From positions 62,001 to 126,000 of the forward strand of contig CALFER010000021.1 in the NCBI GenBank assembly GCA_937951895.1: a DNA stretch of 64,000 nucleotides, written 5' to 3'. Positions 26,197 to 34,933 of the stretch are shown here, piece by piece. Each line of letters starts with the position of its first letter. Position 1 is the stretch's first letter. The DNA comes from an uncultured bacterium (GTDB lineage Bacteria; CSSED10-310; CALFER01). The position numbers and the translations under genes were made by a program. The notes beneath the pieces were generated by a model. That model made no database searches and was not told the DNA's origin. It saw nothing but the letters and a program-made list of their open reading frames with translations.

Positions 26197-27042
26197 TTAC
26201 TGGAAGGCAATCGAAGAAATCGTTCCGCGCCAGTAGGGTCTGGGCCCGCCGGGCGTGATCCACGCGACCTCGCCCTCCGTCGGGATCACCATCCCGTTGC
26301 GACTCGAGAAGTTCCGCCAGCGGCCTTCCCATGGTGTCGGAATCACGTTGCCGCCCACGACCCGGCCTCGCGCATCGACCCGCATGGATGCGATCAACCC
26401 ATCCGGATCGAAGGAGACGCGCATGGTCACCGCGATCCCGTTTTGTTCCATCGAGGCATCGGCTGATCGATCGTCCACTCCGGCCCAGCGCACCCCCTGG
26501 CTCGGCAGCAGCGCCGTCGGATACCAGGCCGCCTCGGCAAGAAAGCGCATCAACTCGCCTTCGGCGATCTCGCGAGTGCCTCGAAGGTTGGCAACGGAGA
26601 ACAAGCCGAAGAGCGATGCGTGCAGGATCCCCTCATCCGCGACAAACGCATCATGCACCCGCACATTGACGCCGGGCATCATCGCGATCCGCGCATCCCA
26701 GACAAATCCGGGAGGGTGCGTCACCACGCGTTGAACCGACGTAAAATGTTTCCAGTTATCGCCCGTTTCACTCATGTTGAAGAGCCCCTCCTGATGAATG
26801 GTAACCGCGTTTACAATGGGTTGGCCGGGTGTGAGCGCGAGCGAAAAGTAGCGTTGAACGATCGGGGGCAGATCCGCGGTTTCGGTGGAGTCGAAGCGTG
26901 CGCCCGATGACGGGGTAGCGGCAGCTTCGATCCTCGCGATCATCTCACGGGTGCGTCGATCCCACCGGGACACACCGGCGAAAATCAGCGCGGACAGGAT
27001 GGCGATGAGGGTGATGGTGATGATGATGAGAGTTTTAATCAT
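26197..27042 (-). CDS. DUF6544-like membrane-anchored protein
   Basis: 281 aa, GGGAGAAC upstream. An N-terminal membrane segment (LIIITITLIAILSALIFAGV) is followed by PPIVQRYFSLALTPGQP, GDNWKHFTSVQRVVTHPPGF, WYPTALLPSQGVRW and WEGRWRNFSS, a pattern I associate with DUF6544 proteins of unknown function. It overlaps the upstream MtfA-like gene by 8 bases, so they are co-transcribed. Probably faces the periplasm. No catalytic residues recognised. Confidence 0.7.
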   Translation of the reverse strand: MIKTLIIITITLIAILSALIFAGVSRWDRRTREMIARIEAAATPSSGARFDSTETADLPPIVQRYFSLALTPGQPIVNAVTIHQEGLFNMSETGDNWKHFTSVQRVVTHPPGFVWDARIAMMPGVNVRVHDAFVADEGILHASLFGLFSVANLRGTREIAEGELMRFLAEAAWYPTALLPSQGVRWAGVDDRSADASMEQNGIAVTMRVSFDPDGLIASMRVDARGRVVGGNVIPTPWEGRWRNFSSRNGMVIPTEGEVAWITPGGPRPYWRGTISSIAFQ

Positions 27043-27979
27043 GTTGCGGTTCTCCCGGGATGTGACGGAGGGGTGTCGTCGGATTGGTTCTGAGGCGTGC
27101 CATGATCGAGGCGGTGTCGAGGTTCAGGTAGTGCGCGAGCATGGCGTAGAGTTCCGGGTCGCGGCGTTTCATTTCGCGGGGCCGCCCGAAAAACGCTTCG
27201 ACGGCCACCGCAAAGAATTCGGCTTCATTTTCGCCGGCATAGGCGCGGAGCAGGGTTCGGGAACGAGGGTCCCGGATCTGACGGATCCGCTCGGCCATGA
27301 TCCGGATCCAGGGCCCGGCTATCGAGGCGCTCATCCCGGGCGGCACGCCGTCCGCATCGCCGTCGACCATATCCATCACATGCGCCATTTCGTGAAGCCC
27401 CACATTGCCCTGGTCGCCCGCCCCTCCGCAGAACGCGCGCCGGAGGTCGCGTTCCGAGAAAATGACGGGGCCCTGCTGATGAACGATGCCCGAGACCGGA
27501 TTTTCGTCCGCCGTTTCATACTCTTCGTCGAACGCGGTCGGATACACGAGAATATCCCGGACGCCGGGCCACTCCCACTCCGGAATTCCATGCCCGATCA
27601 TCGCCGCCGATGCCGCGATGAGCAGTCTGACGTCTTCGGCCACCTCGGAACCCCTCAACCCGTAGATGTTCTGTTCAGCCAGGAACAGGCGGACGTCGGT
27701 TTCGAATCGGGCACGCCCGGCCGGATCGAGCGCACGGTAGAACGGCACGCAGTGGCCCAGAACGGATCGCCAGGACTCCGGGAAGGGCTGCCGGGCCAGT
27801 TTGAGGCGCGTGAAATATCGGTGCATCGATGCGTAATAGTAACCGGCAGCCGTGGCCGCACCAGTCAGGATCCCCAGCGGGAGCGTTCCGTTGGCTTCGA
27901 CGACCGCGCCGAAAACGACACCCATGAAGAGCGCCACGGCGACATGAACACGGGATTGAGTTTTCGGCCAGACGATCAT
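27035..27979 (-). CDS. M90-family zinc peptidase (MtfA-like)
   Basis: 314 aa. The zinc-binding site is HEMAH (in VGLHEMAHVMDMVDG), with the downstream glutamate in GENEAEFFAVAVEAFFGRP. FYRALDPAGRARFETDVRLFLAEQ and IHQQGPVIFS-like strands around IVHQQGPVIFSERDL also match the MtfA family. A weak membrane segment is at the N-terminus. In E. coli MtfA is a protease linked to control of the glucose transporter regulator Mlc; whether that applies here is unknown. It shares an 8-base overlap with the DUF6544-like gene and is divergent from the radical SAM gene. Confidence 0.85.
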   Translation of the reverse strand: MIVWPKTQSRVHVAVALFMGVVFGAVVEANGTLPLGILTGAATAAGYYYASMHRYFTRLKLARQPFPESWRSVLGHCVPFYRALDPAGRARFETDVRLFLAEQNIYGLRGSEVAEDVRLLIAASAAMIGHGIPEWEWPGVRDILVYPTAFDEEYETADENPVSGIVHQQGPVIFSERDLRRAFCGGAGDQGNVGLHEMAHVMDMVDGDADGVPPGMSASIAGPWIRIMAERIRQIRDPRSRTLLRAYAGENEAEFFAVAVEAFFGRPREMKRRDPELYAMLAHYLNLDTASIMARLRTNPTTPLRHIPGEPQHD

Positions 27980-28007
27980 ACGTTAAACGTATCGGGAGGA
28001 ACCCGGA

Positions 28008-29150
28008 TTGTCCAGTTGTCTCGATTATGAACGCGGCCCGATCCGCCCGCCGAGTGAATCGCGGAGCCTTTTCCTGCGCATCATGCGGAATTGCCCCTGG
28101 AATCGCTGCACCTTCTGCCCGGTCTACAAGGGTGAGGTGTTTTCGGTTCGGCCATGTGAGGAGTTATTTGCCGACATCGGGGTGCTGGCGGCGATGCGGG
28201 AGGCGGTGCGGGAGCGCGTGCAGGATCAAGATCCACGCCTCGGATTGCCTCGATCCGCCGCGCTCGATATGCTCAGAACCCCGCGTCTGCCGGAGGCGTT
28301 CCGATCGTTCATCCTGTGGGCCACGATCCCCTCCGGCAATGTGTTCCTGCAGGATGCCGATGCGCTGGTGATGAAAACGGATGCCCTGTGCCGTGTTCTC
28401 GATCGACTCCGGATCACCCTGCCCATCGGACGGATCACGTGTTACTCGAGAGCCTCGACGGCGGCGCGCCTGGGGAAACGGTTGATTGCGCTGCGTGAGA
28501 CCGGGCTGGCACGGATTCATCTCGGGGTCGAATCGGGCGATCCCGAAACTCTGTTGCGGGTTCGTAAAGGGGCGTCGCCGGCACGGTTCATCGAAGCCGC
28601 CGGGCGCATCCGGGAAGCCGGGCTGGAGTTGTCGGTTTACGTGATGCCGGGTCTGGGAGGCACGGCGCGATGGCGCGAGCATGCCGTTGCGACCGCGGAA
28701 CTGGTGCGGGCCATGTCACCGGACACGATCCGCCTCCGGACTCTCGCGATCGCTCCCGGAACACCTCTTTCCGAAACTGTCCGGAGCGGCCGTCTGACCC
28801 CTCAACCGGACATGGCGACGGTCGAGGAAATCCGGGTGTTTCTCATGCATCTGGACGGATGGATGGGGGAAATCGAGAGCGATCATGTGTTGAATCTGCT
28901 GCCGGAACTGCGAGGCCGGATGCCCGACGATCGACCGGAGATGCTCGAGCTTCTGAATTCCGCGCTGAGTCTCGATCCGGAGAATCAGATTCTGTTTGTG
29001 GCGGGTCGCCGGGCGGGGGTGTTCCGGGATCTGGCGGAACTGAAGGATCCATGGAAACGCGCAGCCGTCGCCGGATTACTCGAGGAATGGCGAAGCGAAA
29101 GGATCGGTCCCGAAGAGGCGATCCGGGATATCATGGGACGTTTTTTATAG
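28008..29150 (+). CDS. Radical SAM protein with CX4CX2C cluster motif
   Basis: 380 aa starting at a TTG (28008) with GGGAGGA 8 bases upstream. Cluster cysteines are C29, C34 and C37 (RNCPWNRCTFCPVYKG), with four rather than three residues between the first pair. Further radical SAM landmarks are HLGVESGDPETLLRVRKG, ELSVYVMPGLGG and PDTIRLRTLAIAPGTPL. The family is Elp3/HemN-like and of unknown substrate. The end overlaps the convergent GalU-like gene by 20 bases. Confidence 0.88.
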   Translation: MSSCLDYERGPIRPPSESRSLFLRIMRNCPWNRCTFCPVYKGEVFSVRPCEELFADIGVLAAMREAVRERVQDQDPRLGLPRSAALDMLRTPRLPEAFRSFILWATIPSGNVFLQDADALVMKTDALCRVLDRLRITLPIGRITCYSRASTAARLGKRLIALRETGLARIHLGVESGDPETLLRVRKGASPARFIEAAGRIREAGLELSVYVMPGLGGTARWREHAVATAELVRAMSPDTIRLRTLAIAPGTPLSETVRSGRLTPQPDMATVEEIRVFLMHLDGWMGEIESDHVLNLLPELRGRMPDDRPEMLELLNSALSLDPENQILFVAGRRAGVFRDLAELKDPWKRAAVAGLLEEWRSERIGPEEAIRDIMGRFL

Positions 29151-30045
29151 GGGCGTTTCGGCGGGAATCGGCGGATGCCGCTTTCAGATAGTTGATCGGA
29201 TCCAGGATTGACAGGCGTTCGCCGTCGATCAGGATCCCGAGCAACCCATCGACTTCGGACCAGATTCTGAGCGCTTCCGTCAGAAGGAACAGACCGGAGT
29301 CGTCGATATCCTCCTCGACCATCGTCGCGATGATGTCAAACAGACGCCGTGTCACGACGCAGGGGCCGAGAAGGACCGGGAAGTGGTCGCCATTGTGGAG
29401 AGGTGGTCCGAGTTCCGCTCGGAGATTTTCCCCCCCCGAGTTTCGCAGCAGTTGCGTGATGGTGAGATGATTCGACCGATCCGAGAGTGGGGATCCGACA
29501 GCCCACAGGATATCGTGCCCGAGCCCCCATTTTCGGGGATACAGGGCGAGCGCGCCGTGATGCTGCGCCGGACAGAGGGCCAGAAACTGCTGCAGGCAGG
29601 TCGATCTGGCGTGCGATCGAACAACGGCGCGAGACGGGTAGATCAGGAAACGATCCGAGTCGATCCAGTTCTGCACGGCGAAGACCGCCTGTGCATCGCC
29701 CTCCGGCTCAGGCTGCTCGGTGATCTCGATGTGATGGCACAGTTTCACGAGATTTTTCAGTTCGCCGGAGAGAGTCTTGTCGGCCCGCGCCTTCTGCGAC
29801 ACCGGTTTGGGGGTTTTCACATCGAAATGCCTGCGAACCGCCAGGTCGTTCCGGGGAGTGGTGACGAGAAGAATCCGATCGATCCCGGCCTGTACACACT
29901 CTTCGACCAGCAACTGCACAAAGGGGATGCACCGGCCATCCCGGGTGAAGACCGGCAGCATGACACGCGGAACCGCGAATGAAGCCGAGAGGAGATCCGG
30001 AGTGTCCCCCGTCAGAGGAATGATCGCCTGGCGTATATCCTTCAT
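29131..30045 (-). CDS. GalU-like nucleotidyltransferase with degenerate active site
   Basis: 304 aa, GGAGG upstream. The overall pattern is that of UTP-glucose-1-phosphate uridylyltransferase (AIIPL ... FAVPRVMLPVF ... VQLLVEECVQAGIDRILLVTTP ... VEEDIDDSGLFLLTEAL). However, the GxGTR nucleotide loop reads TGDTPDLL, and the lysine of the PKEMLP block is Arg. The stretch that should form the metal-binding loop (around FLIYPSRAV) is also changed. It may be catalytically dead, or regulatory, or use another donor. Downstream of the sulfotransferase gene (21-base gap). Confidence 0.72.
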   Translation of the reverse strand: MKDIRQAIIPLTGDTPDLLSASFAVPRVMLPVFTRDGRCIPFVQLLVEECVQAGIDRILLVTTPRNDLAVRRHFDVKTPKPVSQKARADKTLSGELKNLVKLCHHIEITEQPEPEGDAQAVFAVQNWIDSDRFLIYPSRAVVRSHARSTCLQQFLALCPAQHHGALALYPRKWGLGHDILWAVGSPLSDRSNHLTITQLLRNSGGENLRAELGPPLHNGDHFPVLLGPCVVTRRLFDIIATMVEEDIDDSGLFLLTEALRIWSEVDGLLGILIDGERLSILDPINYLKAASADSRRNAPIKNVP

Positions 30046-30066
30046 GCGTCGTCCCTCCGGGTTGCC

Positions 30067-31098
30067 TTATCGCAACAGCACGTCGCACGTGAATCGGATT
30101 TTTCGGACCAGCTTACCCAGAGCATTTCTATGGATGTTTTTGCGGATGAGATGCAGGAGTCGACGTTCGATCTTGAATGCATCCCAGTCTGTTTTTTTCT
30201 TCTTCGATGACGGAGACTGGGGTTTCGCGTGTTTCAACGGTTCGTAAATCGACGCGGCCGGATAGCCCCATGTCTCGAGATCGGCGGGATCACAGAACCC
30301 AATCATCTCCCGCAGGAGCGATTCACGCACCGGATCGCCCGCAACACCGTTGACCCACTTGTCGATCGAACTGGTGACGGGACGCTGATGCTGTTTGACC
30401 CCGATCGGGTCGCCGAGTCCCTTTTGTTCCGCAGGCTGCTTCCTGCCGTATTCAACCATGTCCGGTTCGAAATCCAATCCGAGCACCTGGCAGATTTTTT
30501 CCATGTGGCCGGCCGGGTCCTGAACCAGATCCTCATACCGCACATGATACCGGGGAACGGATGTTTCGCGCAGAAACCGGGCGATGGCCGGCACGTAGCG
30601 TTCGACAATCGGGTTGAATCGGTGTGCCGCCTGCCAGTCCCCCTCGAAAAACGACTCGGCATACGACGAGAAAATCGCGCCGGGGTGCCGGGTGAGGACA
30701 ATGTAGCGGGCCTTCGGATACACTTTGGTGATGAACGGCAGGACCAGAGCATATGCAGGGGTTTTGTCCAGCAGCATCGTCTTGCCGGGAGCCGTTGCGA
30801 GAAGACCGCCGTAGAGCGTGTTACAGTAGGCTCGCAATGCGTCGAGATAATCGGATTCGCGGCCGGGCAGTCGGTCAACGAATTCGCGCTGAGCGGCGAC
30901 TGCCCGGAGATGATCGTACGGTGCTTTCTCGACGGTGTCGTAGTATCCGAGATGAGCGAGCGGAGTCAGCAGGTGAGGTTCCGGACCGCCCAGAACCCCG
31001 GAATGAGAGCTGATCATGCGTTCGAGCAGAGTGGACCCCGAGCGTGGGCTGCTGATGATGAAGATCATCCGCTCATTCATGTCGATTGTCGTCGTCAT
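30067..31098 (-). CDS. PAPS-dependent sulfotransferase family protein
   Basis: 343 aa, GGAGG 8 bases upstream. The 5'-phosphosulfate loop is ISSPRSGSTLLERMISSH and the 3'-phosphate region is ARYIVLTRHPGAIFSSYAESF. ILLDKTPAYALVLPF-type spacing (MLLDKTPAYALVLPF) and YHVRYEDLVQDPAG also fit. A basic C-terminus (SSKKKKTD ... RRLLHLIRKNIHRN) may bind membranes or nucleic acid. The product could be a sulfated glycan or lipid; acceptor unknown. Confidence 0.9.
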   Translation of the reverse strand: MTTTIDMNERMIFIISSPRSGSTLLERMISSHSGVLGGPEPHLLTPLAHLGYYDTVEKAPYDHLRAVAAQREFVDRLPGRESDYLDALRAYCNTLYGGLLATAPGKTMLLDKTPAYALVLPFITKVYPKARYIVLTRHPGAIFSSYAESFFEGDWQAAHRFNPIVERYVPAIARFLRETSVPRYHVRYEDLVQDPAGHMEKICQVLGLDFEPDMVEYGRKQPAEQKGLGDPIGVKQHQRPVTSSIDKWVNGVAGDPVRESLLREMIGFCDPADLETWGYPAASIYEPLKHAKPQSPSSKKKKTDWDAFKIERRLLHLIRKNIHRNALGKLVRKIRFTCDVLLR

Positions 31099-31167
31099 TG
31101 TGTGTCCTCCGAAAAACAGGACAGTATTGTAGCCGTTCCCGCTTTCGCCGGCAACACGTTGAGTGCA

Positions 31168-31959
31168 TTAAAATTTGTACCCGACACCCGCCGTCAGGAT
31201 CAGATCATTGTGCTCATTGTCGTCCTTCGGATCGCTGTTGTATTTATCCTGCGCAACGAGTCGGATCGTGAACCGGTCGCTCAGGCCGGCTTCAACACCC
31301 AATTCGGCATTCAGCAGGTAGATACTGAAATCCTCGAAACTCGGAAGATACTCGATTCCCTTCCAGATTCTGGATGTCTTGCCGAGTTTCCATTCGAGGC
31401 GTTCTGTGACCTTCAGCGCGATCGTATCGGGATCTTTTTCCTCGCTGAGATCCTCTTCGTCATAATCATATTCGGTCCGGATGTAAGTGGCACCGATATC
31501 CGCGCCCCAACTCATCTCGGACGTTTTCACGAAGAAATACCCGAATCCGGGACCGGCCAGAAAGCGGTAGTCGAGATCCGCGATGCGGTCGTGATTGGCT
31601 TCCAGCCCCAGATATGCATACATTTTCTCGTGGAAAAGCCGTTTGTAGTCCGAAAAAACGCGGCCATTCTGAACGGTGGTCTCGTTCACAAACCGCCCAT
31701 CGTCCTTCTCCACTTCCGCCTCACCGTAATTTCCCTCGATCCCGAACTTGAATTCGTTCAGTTTGCTCCGCCATTCGGCCAGGAAACTGAGATTCGTGGT
31801 GAGTGTTTCGCTGTTGCCGGAGGTCATGTTCAATCCGACATTCACTCCGCCGAACCAGACATTTTCCGGTGGAGGCGGCGGATCCGCGGCCTGCATGGTC
31901 GGGAGTGTCACCATGAGCACAGCTACAAGAATGAGGACTGACGAAAGAAAATTCTTCAT
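31168..31959 (-). CDS. DUF481 outer-membrane beta-barrel protein
   Basis: 263 aa from the ATG at 31959 (AAGGAG upstream); a longer frame to 32055 lacks support. Signal peptide MKNFLSSVLILVAVLMVTLP, then a Pro-rich stretch and DUF481 features: GLNMTSGNSETLTTNLSFLAEW, ... RFLAGPGFGYFF, ... LTAGVGYKF at the end. The last residue Phe fits outer-membrane barrel recognition. A palindrome at 31994-32008 lies upstream. Role unknown, often stress-related in other bacteria. Confidence 0.9.
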   Translation of the reverse strand: MKNFLSSVLILVAVLMVTLPTMQAADPPPPPENVWFGGVNVGLNMTSGNSETLTTNLSFLAEWRSKLNEFKFGIEGNYGEAEVEKDDGRFVNETTVQNGRVFSDYKRLFHEKMYAYLGLEANHDRIADLDYRFLAGPGFGYFFVKTSEMSWGADIGATYIRTEYDYDEEDLSEEKDPDTIALKVTERLEWKLGKTSRIWKGIEYLPSFEDFSIYLLNAELGVEAGLSDRFTIRLVAQDKYNSDPKDDNEHNDLILTAGVGYKF

Positions 31960-31993
31960 ATTTTTCTCCTTCCAAAAAATGAACGATTCGCGC

Positions 31994-32008
31994 AACTTCA
32001 GTGAAGTT
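31994..32008. promoter_or_regulatory. Palindrome upstream of the DUF481 gene
   Basis: AACTTCA-G-TGAAGTT, a perfect inverted repeat with 7-base arms, lies 35 bases before the DUF481 start. It could be an operator or transcript hairpin; no regulator identified. Confidence 0.35.
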
Positions 32009-32054
32009 AGTCTGTCATCGATGAACCAGGTTACAAATGACCTGAAATCTTCCA

Positions 32055-32561
32055 TCAGATCCGGGATGACAGGATCTTCACCAGATCGCTCAGCCGTGTT
32101 ACGCTGCGCACCTCCCGGCCCGGATCGGGATGGCGTCCGTTTGGGTTGAACCAGATCGAGAACATGCCGAAGCGCTTCGGAGCGAAGACATCCTGGGAGA
32201 GCGAATCACCGATCATGGCGATCCGGGACAGCGGCACTCCCAGGGTCGATTCGACAATGTCCCAGAAACCGGGATGATCCTTGCGGTATCCCAGTTCAGT
32301 CGCACAGAATATGTGATCGAAGTAGCGATCCAAAGCCACACGGGACAAGGCGAGTTGAATCATGGAACGAGTCGATACACTGGCATTGGTGGCGATGCAC
32401 AGAGGGATTCTTCCATGAAGATACTCGAGCGTCTCGATCGCCCCGTCCATCGCCCTCACGGACGGCCAGTGCGCCATCGGGAGATCGTCCGGCCCTTCCT
32501 CGCTCATCAATGTCCCGCCCCAGTCGAAACAGATCGCCTGCAGTGTGGCTTCAGATTGCAT
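32055..32561 (-). CDS. HAD-superfamily phosphatase
   Basis: 168 aa from ATG 32561. Motif I is CFDWGGTLM (Asp nucleophile; Gly replaces the second Asp), motif II LCIATNAS, and motif III/IV MIGDSLSQDVFAPKRFGM with the preceding Lys in YRKDHPG. This is the haloacid dehalogenase-like subfamily I fold. Substrate unknown. It sits 34 bases after the peroxiredoxin stop on the same strand and may share its transcript. Confidence 0.82.
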   Translation of the reverse strand: MQSEATLQAICFDWGGTLMSEEGPDDLPMAHWPSVRAMDGAIETLEYLHGRIPLCIATNASVSTRSMIQLALSRVALDRYFDHIFCATELGYRKDHPGFWDIVESTLGVPLSRIAMIGDSLSQDVFAPKRFGMFSIWFNPNGRHPDPGREVRSVTRLSDLVKILSSRI

Positions 32562-32595
32562 CAAAATGTCTCGCTTTAAATCTCAGATCCCGGAA

Positions 32596-33315
32596 TCAAT
32601 CCGATTCCATACTGGTTTTCCAGACCTTCCAGACATTTCCGACCAGATCCGGTCCGGGCCTGAGCGTCAATTTTCCGGGTTTCCAGCCGGAGGGGGTCGC
32701 TTCGGTACCCTTGCTGTTCCGCACATGCTGATAGGCCTGAATCTGGCGGATCGTTTCCGAGACATTGCGTCCGACGGGAGGCGTCAGGACTTCAAATGCC
32801 TGGACGATACCGTCCGGATCGATGATGAATCTGCCGCGGTTTTCGACACCCGCAACCTCATCGTAAATACCGTAAACCGTTCCGATTTTGCCGCCGCCAT
32901 CGGACAGCATCGGGAATGGAACGCCCCCCTCAACCATTTTTGAGATTTCGTGATCGTTCCACATCTTGTGTACAAACATGCTGTCGACACTGACACTGAG
33001 GACGTCGACACCGAGTTTCTGGAATGCATGATAATGATCGGCGACCGCCGATATCTCGGTCGCTCAGACAAATGTGAAGTCACCGGGATAGAAGCAGAGC
33101 ACCACCCATTTCCCGAAATGATCGGACAGCTTTTCCGTTGTGAATCCGCCCTTGAAATAGGCCGGAGCCGCAAAATCCGGAGCCGGTTTTCCAACCTGAA
33201 TCATGTTTCGTTCCTCCTTGAACACGTGTTGAGGTTGATCTGATTGCTTCGGGACGGGTGGAGATGCCACCTCAGCCGAAGGGCGGGTACATCCTGCCTT
33301 GACAGGTTCTCCCAT
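32596..33315 (-). CDS. Selenocysteine-containing peroxiredoxin (PrxU type)
   Basis: 239 aa when TGA 33064-33066 is selenocysteine. The frame before it reads LCFYPGDFTFV and the frame after it reads ATEISAVADHYHAFQKLGV, so UGA sits where the peroxidatic Cys of the AhpC/TSA family (DFTFVCPTE) should be. The remainder (DSMFVHKMWNDHE, FIIDPDGIVQAFEV, GNVWKVWKT) is a full C-terminal half. Two starts are possible: ATG 33315 (AAAGGAG, adds 37 residues with one Cys) and ATG 33204 (AAGGAGGAA). SECIS-like hairpin follows the UGA. Function: reduction of peroxides with a selenol. Neighbours are HAD, YhcH-like and GNAT genes on the same strand. Confidence 0.9.
33037..33052 (-). promoter_or_regulatory. Bacterial SECIS element of the peroxiredoxin gene
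   Basis: On the coding strand, ATCGGC-GGTC-GCCGAT forms a 6-bp stem with a GGTC loop. The loop starts 18 bases after the UGA and begins with G. Size and position match the hairpin in the SelW-like gene. Confidence 0.72.
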
Positions 33316-33364
33316 GTCCGTTCTCCTTTCCCGGCACCACACGCATGGTCGCTGCGGTGCCGCT

Positions 33365-33823
33365 TTACTTGACCGTATCGACGGCTATCTTCAAAACGAC
33401 TTTATCAATTCTATCCGACGAGATCAAAGGCAGGTGCGCATCCTCCGGGAAAAAGACTGCAAACATGTCAAGTTGAACGGGGATCCAGAGATCGGGGGTA
33501 TCCTCGTAGAACTCGATGTCACGCACAGGGTCGTATTCTCCTGCCGGCCTGCTGCACCGATCCCGCGGTTTCCAGCCCATGGTATCGATTCCTTTGAGAA
33601 TGAACTGAATATCGATGTATTGCCGGTGAGCTTCCAGAAGGGCCCCCTCGCGCGAACGACCTTCACCCCGGGAAACACTCGCGTACAAACGGTCACCGTC
33701 GATTGCATGCCGGCCCTCCGGAATCCGGCATAACGGCGCTGTACGCAGGAACTCAAAGGCCGCCTTGAACAATGGATGCACCGCGTGGTAGCGATGGGCA
33801 TTGCCGATATGATCCAGGATCAT
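33365..33823 (-). CDS. YhcH/YjgK/YiaL-family protein (DUF386)
   Basis: 152 aa from ATG 33823, which overlaps the stop of the upstream GNAT gene by 4 bases (ATGA). Family features: MILDHIGNAHRYHAVHP, EGRHAIDGDRLYASV, EAHRQYIDIQFILKG, EFYEDTPDLW and FAVFFPEDAHLP. These cupin-like proteins (including EbgC) are often linked to sugar metabolism, with metal-binding His/Glu. A longer frame exists but has no ribosome site. Confidence 0.88.
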   Translation of the reverse strand: MILDHIGNAHRYHAVHPLFKAAFEFLRTAPLCRIPEGRHAIDGDRLYASVSRGEGRSREGALLEAHRQYIDIQFILKGIDTMGWKPRDRCSRPAGEYDPVRDIEFYEDTPDLWIPVQLDMFAVFFPEDAHLPLISSDRIDKVVLKIAVDTVK

Positions 33824-34329
33824 ATCGCCTGCTTCCCCGGAATTGAACGCTGAAGGTAGACCACATCGAATTCCCGCCCGTTCTTCCAGCCGATTTTCGG
33901 GAATCGGCCGCATTCGACAAAGCCGTTTTTCAGATGAAACCGGAGGCTCCCGTCATTCAATGAAGACACGCTCGCAAGAATGCTCGTGATCCCCATTCCC
34001 CGGGCTTTTTCGACGAGGTCATCGAGCATGAGGCGGCCGATTCCCGCTCCCGTGCAGTCGTGCCGGATAAAGTATGTGATCTCGACTGTTTTTCTGAACG
34101 TTGAGATCGAGCTGTAAGGTCGCAGCATGGCGAACCCGAGAACCTGACCGGTCTCGTCCCGTGCCGCGATCGCGGGAAAACCCGCGCTCATTTTCAGCAG
34201 AACATCATAGGCTTCGTACGGCAAAGGCAGTTCCGGATAAGCGGCAAAGCCGGTTCCGATATAGTAGTTGAAGATATCGATGACTGGTTTTCGGTCATCC
34301 GATGACAGCGCGGATAGTTTCACATTCAT
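33820..34329 (-). CDS. GNAT-family N-acetyltransferase
   Basis: 169 aa, GGAGGAGG upstream. The acetyl-CoA loop is TGAGIGRLMLDDLVEKARGMG, split here by family standards into DCTGAGIGRLMLDD and following helix. FNYYIGTGFAAYPELP and FRKTVEITYFIRHD resemble phosphinothricin/amino-acid acetyltransferases. Acceptor unknown. It is translationally coupled to the YhcH-like gene. Confidence 0.9.
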   Translation of the reverse strand: MNVKLSALSSDDRKPVIDIFNYYIGTGFAAYPELPLPYEAYDVLLKMSAGFPAIAARDETGQVLGFAMLRPYSSISTFRKTVEITYFIRHDCTGAGIGRLMLDDLVEKARGMGITSILASVSSLNDGSLRFHLKNGFVECGRFPKIGWKNGREFDVVYLQRSIPGKQAI

Positions 34330-34380
34330 GAATACCTCCTCCAGGATGGTCGATCAGGTCGTTTTTATGAGTTATCTGTT

Positions 34381-34887
34381 TCATAGCCAACGCCGGACTT
34401 CCCTGGAATATCTCGTGTATTCCTCACCGAAAACCGACAGAAGATATGACTCTTCACGGCGAATTACCTGAAACCAGACCAGGGCGATCACGATCGGAAG
34501 CAACGCGAGCGATGCCGAACTCCGGCCGATGAGCGCAATGCCCGCATAGACGAATACCAGCCCCAGATAGGCGGGATTCCGGGAAACCCGGTACACACCG
34601 GAAGTCACCAGACGGGTCGTCCGCTTCATCGGATCGATCGCCGTTCCGGATCGATACAATGTCAACAGAGCAAGGCCGGTCAAAACCATCCCCGCGAGGA
34701 TCAGGACGATGCCGGAGAATCTGAACGATGGAGGCAGTCCGGGAATGAGATCCGAAACCAGGTCAAGCCCGAATCCGAGCAACAGTCCGACGAGATAGTA
34801 CAGGGCGGGCGCGATCACCACATGCGCAGATTCCGGAACCTTATTCGTCATCGGCAGGTCTCGGGAAACCAAGCCACTGAGCGTCAT
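34381..34887 (-). CDS. Isoprenylcysteine methyltransferase-like membrane protein
   Basis: Up to 168 aa; ATG 34851 would give 156 aa, and neither start has a clear ribosome site. Four or five membrane helices (YYLVGLLLGFGLDLV, GIVLILAGMVLTGLALLTLY, YLGLVFVYAGIALIG, LALLPIVIALVWF). The signature TSGVYRVSRNPAYLG and EESYLLSVFGEEYTRYSREVRRW are those of the ICMT/PEMT family. Membrane methyltransferase or related; substrate unknown. Confidence 0.85.
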   Translation of the reverse strand: MTLSGLVSRDLPMTNKVPESAHVVIAPALYYLVGLLLGFGLDLVSDLIPGLPPSFRFSGIVLILAGMVLTGLALLTLYRSGTAIDPMKRTTRLVTSGVYRVSRNPAYLGLVFVYAGIALIGRSSASLALLPIVIALVWFQVIRREESYLLSVFGEEYTRYSREVRRWL

Positions 34888-34933
34888 CCTTCGGGGATCC
34901 GGCTGGTCTGTGATACCGATTCAGCATCATGGT

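Noticed and set aside
30229..31941. 570-codon plus-strand open frame
   Set aside because: It spans the antisense of the sulfotransferase and DUF481 genes; both of those have clear family motifs, so this is a shadow.
32596..33315. Peroxiredoxin considered as a frameshifted pseudogene
   Set aside because: Both parts are in one frame with only a TGA at the catalytic position, all other residues are conserved, and a SECIS-like hairpin follows.
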